Shown here in pieces: positions 1 through 8,409 of a stretch of 64,000 nucleotides of DNA. The notes below the pieces were generated by a model that saw only the letters and a program-made list of their open reading frames with translations, had not been told where the DNA came from and ran no database searches. Source of the stretch: Spirosoma pollinicola (GTDB taxonomy: Bacteria; Bacteroidota; Bacteroidia; Cytophagales; Spirosomataceae). Where the stretch lies: the NCBI RefSeq assembly GCF_002831565.1, contig NZ_CP025096.1:1897026-1961025 (forward strand). Direction: 5' to 3'. Position 1 is the first letter of the stretch, and the number at the start of each line of letters is the position of its first letter. The translations under genes and the position numbers were made by a program.

Positions 1-11
1 TACAAAACGAA

Positions 12-44
12 AATCCCCGCTAATTGTCCTAATTAGCGGGGATT
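12..44. terminator. Stem-loop terminator
   Basis: A perfect 14-bp inverted repeat (12-25 and 31-44) with a five-base loop. It is followed by a T run on the plus strand and by a T-rich stretch when read on the minus strand. It lies about 20 bases past the stop of the minus-strand lipoprotein gene, so it most likely ends that transcript and may act in both directions. Confidence 0.75.
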
Positions 45-65
45 TTTTTATAAAAATTTAAAAAA

Positions 66-1394
66 CTATCGTGGACCACGTCCGCCACCACCACTGGAGT
101 GACTGGCACCTCCGCCGGATGAAACCCCGCCACTTCCACCACTGTAACTAGGGGCACTATAGCTACGGCTTGGCGCGCTATAGCTTGGTTGCGACTGCTG
201 GAAGCTGCCCCGGCTTTGGCTTTGATACGAAGGCTGTTGATAGCTGGGTTGCGCCTGTTGTTGATAGCCGCTTCGTCCGCTATTGCCATTACTATACCCG
301 CTGGTTCCGGTAGATGGCGTGTAACTACCCCGGCTACTTTCGCGTGGGCGAGCATAGTAGGTATTGTTGCCCGAGTTACTGTTGTAGGAAGGTGCCGTGG
401 CGGCCGTGTTGCCAGAACGTCCATTTCCACTCGAACTGTTGTCGTAATAATACGACCCTCGGCTGCTACCATTGCTTGGACGAGCATAATACCCATCGCT
501 GTTTCCACGGTTGGTAGCTGAGCCTGTATTGGCGCTGCGACCACCATTTGGGTTATATGTACGAGCCGTATTGTCGAAGGGCGCATTGAAGCGTCCTGCC
601 GAACGGTCATTTGTCCGATTGTATGTCCGATTGCGATACGGGTCGGCACCGGTTACATATCCATTGTTGATGTAGCCCGAATTGCCGTAATAGCCACCGT
701 AGTAGTTATTATAGAAAGGTGAATAGAATGGGCTGTAGCCACCGTAACCACCAAATCCACCGTAGGCATACGAACTATAGAAGGGATCATATCCATATCC
801 GAATGGCGAATATCCGAAAGAACTGCCATAATAGGGAGAATAGAAAGGACTGCCGAAGCCCATGCCGAAGCTATTATACCCACCGTATCCACCAAAGGCA
901 CCCATGCCTAAACCAAGGCCGAGACCGCTATAAAAACCGGTGTTGTTGAAACCCCAGCGATTCCAGCTGTAAGCCGATGTCATAGCAGAATTATAGCCAT
1001 TTGCGAAACCCGAGTTGTAAGCACTCGTTCCCGTATCATTCCAGCCCGGATCGGGCGACAGACCCCGGTTTAACTTGCGGGCGCTCAAATCCGCATAATA
1101 TTCATCGGTATTAGAGCTGTTATTCGTGCTGTATTGCTGGTCATCGACGTAATCCGGGTTGGCATTACGTGAACGTTGCTGCTGACGGTCGAGCCGTTGT
1201 TGCTGCCGCGAGTTTTGCGGAGCAACCGAAGAGTAGTCAGACGAGTTGCTGGCATACACGGCTGCGTTGCCGGAATTACCATACAAATCATCCGTTTCAC
1301 CGGCATTCTGCGCTGTTTTTTGACTGGAGCTACAACTCCAGATGCCCATCAGCGCAGCCAGTGATAAATAGCGATATAAGGGTTGCGTTTTCAT
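66..1394 (-). CDS. Gly/Tyr/Ser-rich low-complexity lipoprotein
   Basis: Predicted lipoprotein of 442 residues. The N-terminus has a short charged region, a hydrophobic stretch and a lipobox-like end with Cys at residue 21, so the mature protein should be lipid-anchored in the cell envelope. After that there is no folded-domain signature. Residues 30-110 are Asn/Gln/Ser-rich, about 140-250 are dominated by Gly, Tyr, Phe and Ser repeats, and the last 150 residues are Ser/Asn/Gln/Gly-rich, ending in a Gly run plus RGPR. This composition resembles prion-like or adhesive surface proteins, but no function can be assigned. It is a single gene with its own terminator downstream, divergent from proS. 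Confidence 0.8.
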   Translation of the reverse strand: MKTQPLYRYLSLAALMGIWSCSSSQKTAQNAGETDDLYGNSGNAAVYASNSSDYSSVAPQNSRQQQRLDRQQQRSRNANPDYVDDQQYSTNNSSNTDEYYADLSARKLNRGLSPDPGWNDTGTSAYNSGFANGYNSAMTSAYSWNRWGFNNTGFYSGLGLGLGMGAFGGYGGYNSFGMGFGSPFYSPYYGSSFGYSPFGYGYDPFYSSYAYGGFGGYGGYSPFYSPFYNNYYGGYYGNSGYINNGYVTGADPYRNRTYNRTNDRSAGRFNAPFDNTARTYNPNGGRSANTGSATNRGNSDGYYARPSNGSSRGSYYYDNSSSGNGRSGNTAATAPSYNSNSGNNTYYARPRESSRGSYTPSTGTSGYSNGNSGRSGYQQQAQPSYQQPSYQSQSRGSFQQSQPSYSAPSRSYSAPSYSGGSGGVSSGGGASHSSGGGGRGPR

Positions 1395-1465
1395 TTGGCC
1401 AGAGAATTGGTGTAATAAAGGCTCATATTGAGAACTGTTTCAATATATAACACAGGAATCACGTG

Positions 1466-1500
1466 TTTGATTACAAAAATAGACTAAAAACCTATCTTTG
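1466..1500 (+). promoter_or_regulatory. Bacteroidota-type promoter for proS
   Basis: TTTG at 1466-1469 and TATCTTTG at 1493-1500, 23 bases apart, match the Bacteroidota consensus TTTG / TAnnTTTG. This would give a leader of about 135 bases before the proS start at 1643. A second, weaker box (TATACTTTG, 1584-1592) lies nearer the gene and could be an alternative. Confidence 0.5.
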
Positions 1501-1642
1501 CAAGTTCACAGGTATTAGATTCCAAATTGTTAGTAAAGGTTTAATCCCATTTAAAATAAAGTTGTAAATAGTCCTCTGAGAGCCTATACTTTGCATTCTA
1601 GCTGGTGTTGGTAATCGATGTCTGTTTATGACCCGTTCATGC

Positions 1643-3115
1643 ATGGCAAAATCGCTTCCTTCCCGTAGTGAAAACTACTCCGAGTGGTATAATGAGTTAA
1701 TTAAGAGAGCCGACATGGCCGAAAATTCGGCGGTGAGAGGTTGTATGGTTATAAAACCGTATGGCTACGCAATCTGGGAAAAAATGCAGCGGGCTCTGGA
1801 CGATATGTTCAAAGAAACCGACCACCAGAATGCCTATTTCCCATTGTTTATTCCCAAATCATTTTTGAGCAAGGAAGCCTCCCACGTGGAGGGTTTTGCC
1901 AAGGAATGTGCCGTTGTGACGCATTACCGTCTTAAAAATGCCGAAGATGGCTCTGGCGTTATCGTTGATCCCGACGCCAAGCTGGAGGAAGAGCTTATTG
2001 TGCGGCCAACATCGGAAACGGTGATCTGGAGTACCTATAAAAACTGGATTCAATCGTACCGCGATCTGCCATTGCTCATTAACCAATGGGCCAACGTGGT
2101 GCGCTGGGAAATGCGTACCCGTATTTTTCTGCGCACGACAGAATTTTTGTGGCAGGAGGGACATACGGCCCACGCCACCCGTGAGGAGGCTGAGTTTGAG
2201 ACGCGTCAAATGCTTGACATTTATGCGACATTTGCGGAAGAGTGGATGGCGATGCCCGTGATCAAAGGCAGCAAAACGGCCAACGAACGATTTGCCGGGG
2301 CAGATGATACGTTATGTATCGAAGCCATGATGCAGGATGGAAAGGCCCTCCAGGCAGCTACATCGCACTTTCTGGGTCAAAATTTCGCTAAAGCTTTCGA
2401 TGTTCAATTTTTGAACAAACAAAACCAACTGGACTATGTGTGGGGTACATCCTGGGGCGCATCGACCCGGTTGATGGGCGCACTCATTATGGCGCACTCC
2501 GACGATGATGGTCTGGTACTGCCACCAAAACTGGCCCCTATTCAGGTGGTCATCGTGCCGATATACCGTACTAACGAACAACTCGAACAACTTACCGCCA
2601 AAATCAAACCGTTGGTTCAGGAATTGAAAAAAGCAGGTATTTCGGTTAAGTACGACAATTCTGATGCCAACAAACCCGGCTGGAAGTTTGCGGAATACGA
2701 ACTTCGGGGTGTACCGGTTCGGCTGGCTATGGGTGGCCGTGATCTGGAAAACGGTACGGTCGAAATTGCCCGTCGTGATTTAAAAACTAAGGAAACGGTC
2801 CCCTTCGATGGATTGACTGAGCGCATTAAATCCCTGCTTGACGATATTCAGGAAACGATTTATAACCGAGCCAAATCCTTCCGTCAGGAGAATACATTTA
2901 AGGTCGACACCTTTGAGCAGTTTCAGGAACAACTCGAAAAAGGCGGCTTTTTGCTGGCTCACTGGGATGGCACCAGCGAAACCGAAGAGGCTATTAAAGA
3001 AGCTACCAAGGCGACAATCCGTTGCATTCCCTTCGATCAGGAAGCTGAAGAGGGTGTAGACGTTTATTCTGGCAAACCATCAAAAGGACGCGTGGTGTTT
3101 GCCCGCGCTTATTAA
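1643..3115 (+). CDS. proS: Proline--tRNA ligase (short, archaeal/eukaryotic-type)
   Basis: Charges tRNA-Pro with proline in the cytoplasm. The protein is about 490 residues, the length of the ProRS form without the bacterial editing insertion, and ends in a Tyr as that form usually does. Class II synthetase motif 2 is visible near residues 150-170 ([11 protein letters not shown]) and motif 3 near 266-280 ([10 protein letters not shown]), followed by the anticodon-binding domain starting around [11 protein letters not shown]. The frame is open from 1628, but ATG 1643 ([15 protein letters not shown]) gives the usual family N-terminus and is preferred. The gene stands alone and ends just before a long palindromic terminator shared with the converging gene. 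Confidence 0.95.
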   Translation: MAKSLPSRSENYSEWYNELIKRADMAENSAVRGCMVIKPYGYAIWEKMQRALDDMFKETDHQNAYFPLFIPKSFLSKEASHVEGFAKECAVVTHYRLKNAEDGSGVIVDPDAKLEEELIVRPTSETVIWSTYKNWIQSYRDLPLLINQWANVVRWEMRTRIFLRTTEFLWQEGHTAHATREEAEFETRQMLDIYATFAEEWMAMPVIKGSKTANERFAGADDTLCIEAMMQDGKALQAATSHFLGQNFAKAFDVQFLNKQNQLDYVWGTSWGASTRLMGALIMAHSDDDGLVLPPKLAPIQVVIVPIYRTNEQLEQLTAKIKPLVQELKKAGISVKYDNSDANKPGWKFAEYELRGVPVRLAMGGRDLENGTVEIARRDLKTKETVPFDGLTERIKSLLDDIQETIYNRAKSFRQENTFKVDTFEQFQEQLEKGGFLLAHWDGTSETEEAIKEATKATIRCIPFDQEAEEGVDVYSGKPSKGRVVFARAY

Positions 3116-3127
3116 ACGGAGAAGTTG

Positions 3128-3190
3128 GTCACTTAAATGAAGACGCCGTGACCCGTTTGAAACGGGTCACGGCGTCTTCATTTAAGTGAC
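3128..3190. terminator. 31-bp perfect palindromic terminator between convergent genes
   Basis: 3128-3158 and 3160-3190 are perfect reverse complements around one central base (3159). The transcript would form a 63-base hairpin with an effective tetra- or pentaloop. It sits between proS and the converging gene at 3199-3723, so it probably ends both transcripts. No T run follows. Confidence 0.7.
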
Positions 3191-3198
3191 TGATACTA

Positions 3199-3723
3199 TT
3201 AACGAACAGAAAACTGTTGCTGCCGTAGGTGTTGAAGATACCAGTTACCCACGGCAAACGTGACGCCACTCAGCCCGATTAGCCACACAACTCCGCCCGT
3301 ACTTACATACGACCAGCTTCCCCGACTAACGCCGTCGACCATAGCCATTAACATCATACACAGGCTAATAGCCATAATGAACGCATTTCGAAGGGTAGTA
3401 GGGTAGGCCCGTCGAAGATCGTAGGCACCGTAGGCTTTGTTGCGAAACTCAAATACAATATCATCCAGACTGGCTTGCCGGAGCTGATCTTCAGTCATGG
3501 CTAACTCGATCTGGTACGTTTCACGCAGGTGACGAACTGCTTTTACATTAGCTTGTTCCAGAACGGTATTCATGGCCGCTTCGAAGGGGAGACCTAGCCA
3601 TATATACTGTTCTACCTCGCAGGCAAGGTGGTCAAGTAATTCGTCAATCAGGGCATCGGTGGAACCGCTATGAATCAAGTGATTATGCAACGTGTACAGT
3701 TGCTGCGGGCTGAGTTTTTCCAT
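3199..3723 (-). CDS. Small membrane protein with TonB-like N-terminal motif
   Basis: A 174-residue protein of unknown function. Residues 1-80 are soluble and helical. Around residues 85-110 the run DIVFEFRNKAYGAYDLRR resembles the cytoplasmic start of Bacteroidota energy-transducing TonB proteins (known consensus DIVFE-RNK-YGAY-LR). Two hydrophobic segments follow, about 112-130 and 140-160, and then a short basic tail, but there is no periplasmic TonB C-terminal domain. The PadR gene begins 38 bases upstream on the same strand, so the pair is probably one operon with the membrane protein under PadR control. The TonB resemblance is clear to the eye; the role is not known. Confidence 0.75.
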   Translation of the reverse strand: MEKLSPQQLYTLHNHLIHSGSTDALIDELLDHLACEVEQYIWLGLPFEAAMNTVLEQANVKAVRHLRETYQIELAMTEDQLRQASLDDIVFEFRNKAYGAYDLRRAYPTTLRNAFIMAISLCMMLMAMVDGVSRGSWSYVSTGGVVWLIGLSGVTFAVGNWYLQHLRQQQFSVR

Positions 3724-3760
3724 GACTTTATCTCAGTTATGCTTGTTGTTTGATTACTGA

Positions 3761-4159
3761 TTAATGGCCTGTTGCTAAAGCGTTGGGTAATTGGAGCAGA
3801 TTTCGCATAGTAACCATAAATCGCTCAAAATCAGATACTTTTTGAACAGCAACCTGACTGCCCTGCGGAGTAAGCGTATAATATTTGCGGAGTCGACCTT
3901 CTACTTCTTCTGTTTCTGTTGTCAGTAAGCCTTCCTGCTCCAGTTTGTGCAAAACAGGGTATAAGGCACCAAATGAAAGAACAATTTCGCCCTGTGTTCG
4001 CTCTTTTACCGCCTGGGTAATTTCATAGCCATACATCCTGCCCTGCCGGGCTTCATCGTGACCGGAATGCCTGATACCGGAAGAACTGTGCTCTGAAAGC
4101 AGTTTTAGAATGATGGTTTTTAAAGTTCCCCTTAAAAACTCGTTTCCTGAAGATTCCAT
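3761..4159 (-). CDS. PadR family transcriptional regulator
   Basis: A winged-helix repressor of about 132 residues. It shows the PadR pattern LRGTLKTIILKLL, then YGYEITQ, then LSFGALYPVLHKLEQEGLL and a basic wing (RLRKYYTLTPQG). The start at 4159 (MESSGNEFLRG) is preferred to 4174 because family members begin close to the LRG motif. Such regulators usually repress a neighbouring membrane protein or transporter, which fits the TonB-like gene directly downstream. The inducer cannot be told from sequence. Confidence 0.88.
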   Translation of the reverse strand: MESSGNEFLRGTLKTIILKLLSEHSSSGIRHSGHDEARQGRMYGYEITQAVKERTQGEIVLSFGALYPVLHKLEQEGLLTTETEEVEGRLRKYYTLTPQGSQVAVQKVSDFERFMVTMRNLLQLPNALATGH

Positions 4160-4426
4160 GCTTAAAAAAGACAAATGGATTAAATAATTACTGTAAATTA
4201 TATATAAGATTACGATATATACAATTAAAAAAGATTTTATTTGACGGAATTGGCCATTGGCCAGAAAAACATAGAATTGACTAGTCTCATTAGGTTACCC
4301 TTGGTTAGACCCGTTTAAATGGGCGTTGAACCCGAAAAAAAGGTGATTTAGCTACAAATAATTGGAATACTAAACGTTGCTGAACAGTTTTGCAGGAATG
4401 ATCCTATAGATAACTCGTTACTTTCC

Positions 4427-5392
4427 ATGAAAAACAGACGTTCATTTTTGCGCGATACCGGGGCTTTAACGCTGGCTGGACTTGTATTGCCACAACTTAC
4501 TGAAGCCGAAACCCTTTTTCCATCGCTGGCTCCCCGGCCAATTGGCCTTCAACTGTTCACGTTGTTTCGGCCGATGAGTGATGATCCGAAAGGAACGCTT
4601 GAAAAGGTGGCGGCTGTAGGCTACAAGGAAGTAGAATCGGCTTTTAGTCTGAAGGGCGGCTATTACGGCTATAAAGCGAAAGAATTCAAATCGTTGGTAG
4701 AAGGCCTGGGTATGACCTGGCGGGCACACCATGCCGGTGGGGCTCCGTTCCGGCCACGACCAACGCCACCCGCCAGCACAACAGCCGCAGCCACTGGCGG
4801 ACAAACGCCACCGCGCCCGGCAATGGATTTTTCAAAAATGCCTCCCATGCTTAACCTCCGGGATAACTACCAGCAACTCGTTGACGAAGCGGGCGAAGGT
4901 GGGCTTACTTATTTAGTTTGCGCCAGTACACCCGTGTCAACGCTGGACGAAATTCAGAAGTCGATAGAGGTATTCCAAAAAACCGGCGAAGCCTGTAAAA
5001 AGGCTGGCATTGGTTTTGCCTATCATAACCATGCCACCGAGTTCGACTCTGTAGAGGGTGGAAAGACACCTTATGATTTAATTCTATCGCAAACAGATAA
5101 AGATCTGGTGAAGATGGAATTGGATTTAGCCTGGGCTGTTAAAGCGGGTAAAGATCCGGTCAAATTATTCGAAGAACATCCGGGCCGTTTTCCCTTGTGG
5201 CACACAAAAGACATTAAGGCTGATCTGAAAACGATTACAGAAGTAGGCAATGGGGTGGTAGATTTTAAACGCGCTTTTGCTGCTGCTAAAACAGCCGGAC
5301 TTAAATACTTTTTTGTCGAACAGGATATGGCCGCTACGCCTATTGAAAGTATTACAACAAGTTATGCTTACTTGAAAAAGGTGGTTAGTTGA
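4427..5392 (+). CDS. Tat-exported sugar phosphate isomerase/epimerase-like TIM barrel
   Basis: A 321-residue protein of the xylose isomerase-like TIM barrel family, common in Bacteroidota sugar metabolism. A twin-arginine signal (RRSFLR, residues 4-9) and a hydrophobic run to about residue 28 point to export in folded form. Barrel features include IGLQLFT at the first strand, FAYHNHATEF in the middle, MELDLAWAVKAGKD, and LWHTKDIK with a probable metal ligand. A Pro/Thr/Ala-rich insertion at about residues 106-136 interrupts the barrel and looks like a surface linker. The substrate is unknown. It is flanked by unrelated genes and is probably monocistronic. Confidence 0.85.
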   Translation: MKNRRSFLRDTGALTLAGLVLPQLTEAETLFPSLAPRPIGLQLFTLFRPMSDDPKGTLEKVAAVGYKEVESAFSLKGGYYGYKAKEFKSLVEGLGMTWRAHHAGGAPFRPRPTPPASTTAAATGGQTPPRPAMDFSKMPPMLNLRDNYQQLVDEAGEGGLTYLVCASTPVSTLDEIQKSIEVFQKTGEACKKAGIGFAYHNHATEFDSVEGGKTPYDLILSQTDKDLVKMELDLAWAVKAGKDPVKLFEEHPGRFPLWHTKDIKADLKTITEVGNGVVDFKRAFAAAKTAGLKYFFVEQDMAATPIESITTSYAYLKKVVS

Positions 5393-5568
5393 TCAGTTTA
5401 TTCAACGAAATTAGATGTTAATAGGGCACAATCGTTTGTACTGAAATAACAGCTTTTTTCGGATTGACTGATCGATAATGACGGGTTTTATATACGTATT
5501 GTTGGGTAAATTTTGAACTTTTGGCCTTAGTCGGTAGTTGGTCAAAAGTTAGCGTATAGACGAATTTT

Positions 5569-5585
5569 TACCGGAAGTTCCGGTA
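5569..5585. promoter_or_regulatory. 17-bp perfect palindrome upstream of FKBP gene
   Basis: TACCGGAAGTTCCGGTA is a perfect palindrome around one central base, 50 bases before the FKBP start. It could be an operator for a dimeric regulator or a leader hairpin. Nothing in the sequence tells which. Confidence 0.35.
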
Positions 5586-5635
5586 CTTTTACGCATGCAT
5601 TTTACCACAAACAAGATAATAATCAAGAAAATAAT

Positions 5636-6088
5636 ATGGCACAAGCAAAATCTGGCGACACCGTTCAGGTACATTATACCGGCACCCTGAGTGATGGAAC
5701 TGTATTTGATTCATCGGAAGGACGTACGCCCCTGGAGTTTACTGTTGGTAGTGGCCAAGTGATAAAAGGCTTCGATGATGGCGTAACGGGCATGAATCAG
5801 GGCGAAAAGAAAACCATCAGTATTCCAGTTGACGATGCCTATGGGCCAGCCAACGAAGATATGATTTTTACACTGGAACGGTCGGATCTTCCGGCTGATA
5901 TTCCGCTCGAACTGGGAATGACCCTGAATATGCATGAAGATGGTAATCCACGGCCTATTCCGGTTATTATCCGCTCGTTGACAGATACAAATGTTACCCT
6001 TGATGCCAACCATCCTCTGGCTGGACAGGATCTGACGTTTGATATTGAACTGGTTGGTGTAAAGTCGCCCTCAGGGTTAATCTTGTAA
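5636..6088 (+). CDS. FKBP-type peptidyl-prolyl isomerase (SlyD-like)
   Basis: A 150-residue peptidyl-prolyl cis-trans isomerase and chaperone, expected in the cytoplasm because there is no signal peptide. The FKBP core is seen in VQVHYTGTLSDGTVFDSS (residues 10-28), VIKGFDDGVTGM (about 41-52) and DDAYGP. An insert-in-flap chaperone region follows (about 70-125), and then the closing strand LTFDIELVGV. This is the SlyD arrangement, but the His-rich metal-binding tail of Escherichia coli SlyD is absent. It appears to be a single gene with a palindrome in its leader. Confidence 0.92.
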   Translation: MAQAKSGDTVQVHYTGTLSDGTVFDSSEGRTPLEFTVGSGQVIKGFDDGVTGMNQGEKKTISIPVDDAYGPANEDMIFTLERSDLPADIPLELGMTLNMHEDGNPRPIPVIIRSLTDTNVTLDANHPLAGQDLTFDIELVGVKSPSGLIL

Positions 6089-6104
6089 CAGAAGCAAAGC
6101 CTAT

Positions 6105-6183
6105 AAAAAAGGCGTAAGTAATGGGTTTCGATAGGAATACGCTTTGTCGTACTCTCTGTCAACCAGCTGCTTACGCCTTTTTT
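6105..6183. terminator. Long-loop inverted repeat between convergent genes
   Basis: 6105-6118 and 6170-6183 are complementary over 14 bp, including A and T runs, with a loop of about 51 bases. The repeat separates the FKBP gene from the converging gene at 6188. The T run after the right arm fits a terminator for the FKBP transcript, and the A run does the same for the other strand. The large loop makes it less certain. Confidence 0.5.
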
Positions 6184-6187
6184 GTTT

Positions 6188-6577
6188 CTATTCTATCAAT
6201 TCCTTCAATTCCCGCAACGCGATTTCAATGCCCCGCGCGTTGGCCCGGGCCGCATAAGCGGCAAGTGCTACGGTAATAGCACCAACGTTCATGGCAACAG
6301 GCAGATTCTCCATTTTCTGTATGGTTGTACGGGCCTTGTCGGTAGCTTCCAGTATTTGATTTGCCATATGATCTGCATTCGTAAAAGCCGGTCGGCAAAT
6401 GCGGGTCTGAATATCCTGCGCCCGGTTGAGCAGGCTATTCTGGTATGCATTTAAATCTAACTGCTGCTCGTGGGTAAGTTCAGACCAATGCTGGGCCTGA
6501 AACTGATTTAATGAACGTGCCATGTTACCGTATGCCGTTGCTATTCCATCGAGTTGTTCAGATGTAAAATCTTCCAT
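6188..6577 (-). CDS. Hypothetical helical protein
   Basis: A 129-residue protein that I do not recognise. It is rich in Ala, Gln, Glu and Leu, with predicted helical segments throughout and one Ala/Val-rich stretch (about residues 95-112) that could be a buried helix or a weak membrane segment. There is no signal peptide. It converges on the FKBP gene and shares the inverted repeat between them. Even codon usage and a clean ATG (6577) support it as a real gene. Confidence 0.6.
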   Translation of the reverse strand: MEDFTSEQLDGIATAYGNMARSLNQFQAQHWSELTHEQQLDLNAYQNSLLNRAQDIQTRICRPAFTNADHMANQILEATDKARTTIQKMENLPVAMNVGAITVALAAYAARANARGIEIALRELKELIE

Positions 6578-6732
6578 ACGCTAATCTGACCTGAATCAGA
6601 CTATTTTAATGATTGGTGTGACTTTTGACGGAAGATAAGTCCCTTCCAGACGATTATCTTCCAATTGATTCGACTTTTGAACGAACGGTCAAATCATCAA
6701 AACTGCAAGCTGGTCTTTTTAGTTAATTGTGC

Positions 6733-7629
6733 ATGGAATCAACAACTGTAAATACTGGATATGCGTGCATAAACCTCAGTCTCCAGGCCGATAAAATCAC
6801 CTCGAATCGAGGAATGATTAAAAAGACTTTTACAGAAAAAGGAATTGTCTATGCATCAGAACTGGCATTGAAAAACGTGCAGGATTTATTGAAAATCGTG
6901 GACTGGAATCTCGAAAATGGGTTTAAACTGTTTCGTATCTCATCCGATATTTTCCCCTGGTCATCTGAATACAGAATTGCCAATCTACCCGACTACGCTG
7001 ACATTCGCGAAACGCTGGAAGAAATTGGCAGTCGCCCTATTCGCCTGACTGCTCATCCCGGCCCTTTCAATCAATTGGCCGGGCAGGGCAGGGTTTTGGA
7101 AAACACGATTCACGATCTCGAATCACAATCAGAAATCTTTGATCTGATGGGTCTTCCGCCCTCACATTGGAACAAAATTAACTTTCACGTTGGCGGCACT
7201 TACGGCGATAAGACAGCTACACTTGCCCGATTTGCTAAAAATTTCAGCTTGCTTTCCGAAAATCTACGTGCCCGTCTAACTGTCGAAAACGATGACCGGG
7301 TATCGCTATATAGTGTTGCCGACTTGAACTATCTACACGAAATCATTGGCATTCCCATTGTTTTCGATTACTTCCATCACGCCTTGAACCCTGGCCAGCA
7401 AACAGAAGAAGAGGCCTTTATGATGGCCTATAACAGTTGGGATGTTCGTCCTGTTTTTCACTTTTCAGATTCCCGCCGGGACCATGAGGACCCTAATGCC
7501 CGACGCGAAGCTCATGCCGACTGGCTGTATTCACCCGTGAATACCTATGGTAAAGAACTTGATATTGTATTTGAAAGTAAAATGAAAGAACTGGCGATTC
7601 TGCGAATGAAACAGATAGTATTACCATAA
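6733..7629 (+). CDS. uvsE: UV DNA damage endonuclease (UVDE family)
   Basis: Nicks DNA 5' to UV photoproducts as the first step of an alternative excision repair pathway. The fold is a metal-dependent TIM barrel. The family opening TGYACINLSL lies near the N-terminus, followed by FRISSDIFPW, RLTAHPGPFNQL, INFHVGG.YGDK, LTVENDDR and PIVFDYFHH, which supply the Glu, His and Asp ligands. The frame is open from a TTG at 6727, but ATG 6733 gives the normal start and about 298 residues. No neighbour is functionally linked. Confidence 0.9.
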   Translation: MESTTVNTGYACINLSLQADKITSNRGMIKKTFTEKGIVYASELALKNVQDLLKIVDWNLENGFKLFRISSDIFPWSSEYRIANLPDYADIRETLEEIGSRPIRLTAHPGPFNQLAGQGRVLENTIHDLESQSEIFDLMGLPPSHWNKINFHVGGTYGDKTATLARFAKNFSLLSENLRARLTVENDDRVSLYSVADLNYLHEIIGIPIVFDYFHHALNPGQQTEEEAFMMAYNSWDVRPVFHFSDSRRDHEDPNARREAHADWLYSPVNTYGKELDIVFESKMKELAILRMKQIVLP

Positions 7630-7676
7630 CGGCTAGTCGGGTTTTGGTAGGTTACCAGTAATTGTTTAAAAGGAAA

Positions 7677-7697
7677 CCCCGCCGGTTTAGAGCGGGG
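7677..7697 (+). terminator. Short GC stem-loop after uvsE
   Basis: CCCCGC (7677-7682) pairs with GCGGGG (7692-7697), about 50 bases beyond the uvsE stop. There is only a short T-poor tail, so this is a weak terminator candidate. Confidence 0.35.
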
Positions 7698-7744
7698 CTT
7701 CAGGAAACTATTCGTGATTAATGTTTCGCTAGCGCTATGCTCAT

Positions 7745-8041
7745 TTAATCAAGGGAAGAGTGAGGTTGAGCTTGTTGTCTACGCAACGGTCTGACGGCTG
7801 TGCCTGAACCAACTTTCACAAGCTCTTTAAGCGGAGCACCTTCACCCCTCAGCAGGTACTCGGCAGAAATTCTGGGTTCTGCTACACAAATTCGTTCCAG
7901 AATTTCTAACCCCGGCTTTGTCCTGCCACCTACAATATTGTATATAGTCATCCGATTAAAACGGTGTTGCGTCAGGAACTTGTGCGGGGTTGTATCAAGG
8001 GCAGCAAAAATTGTTTTGATTTTTTCATCGATTGGGATCAT
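7745..8041 (-). CDS. XRE-type helix-turn-helix regulator
   Basis: A small DNA-binding protein of about 98 residues. It follows the Bacteroidota phage-repressor-like pattern: an N-terminal helix pair (IDEKIKTIFAAL), a recognition region (MTIYNIVGGRTKPGLEILERI), and the ending ISAEYLLRGEG typical of these HTH proteins, then a basic, Pro-rich tail. The start at 8041 (MIPIDEKIK) is preferred to 8068 because the extra nine residues are not family-like. A 16-bp palindrome about 80 bases upstream could be its own operator. Confidence 0.72.
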   Translation of the reverse strand: MIPIDEKIKTIFAALDTTPHKFLTQHRFNRMTIYNIVGGRTKPGLEILERICVAEPRISAEYLLRGEGAPLKELVKVGSGTAVRPLRRQQAQPHSSLD

Positions 8042-8122
8042 AGTTTTATATTTATGGGACTGTGTCAAATATACAACTGCGCCAGTAGCATAAATAAAAA
8101 TTTATATAAGAAATTAAAAAGT

Positions 8123-8138
8123 ATTTACTTAAGTAAAT
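8123..8138. promoter_or_regulatory. 16-bp palindrome upstream of XRE regulator
   Basis: ATTTACTTAAGTAAAT is a perfect palindrome in the AT-rich region that must hold the promoter of the XRE gene starting at 8041. Autoregulation through this site is a natural guess. It is inferred only from position and symmetry. Confidence 0.35.
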
Positions 8139-8275
8139 GGAAAATAACGGAGTGACGAATTGTGTAATCCAGAAATCAATACTGTTTGCCTGATTTGGTC
8201 AACATGTTTAAATAAGTGGCCTTTTTAAATATAAAGTCTGATAACAGACATCAGCTTGGTTGGGTATATAAAAAA

Positions 8276-8305
8276 GCCCGCTGCTCTCTTACGAAAGCAG
8301 CGGGC
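8276..8305 (-). terminator. Intrinsic terminator for the secreted protein gene
   Basis: A 10-bp stem (8276-8285 with 8296-8305) followed on the minus strand by a T run. This is a canonical terminator for the gene ending at 8410, about 105 bases upstream on that strand. Confidence 0.75.
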
Positions 8306-8409
8306 GGAAATCAGGTGGTAGTCAGGCTTGTCCGAAAAGATTGACCACACGTAAGTTGAGAAAGTGTATTAAGCTGCACAAAAGCAACAGACGCTACACA
8401 ACAAACAGT

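Noticed and set aside
29..649. Long minus-strand open frame overlapping the lipoprotein gene
   Set aside because: It is a shadow of the Gly/Tyr/Ser-rich gene in another frame; composition is artificial and the lipoprotein frame has a proper signal.
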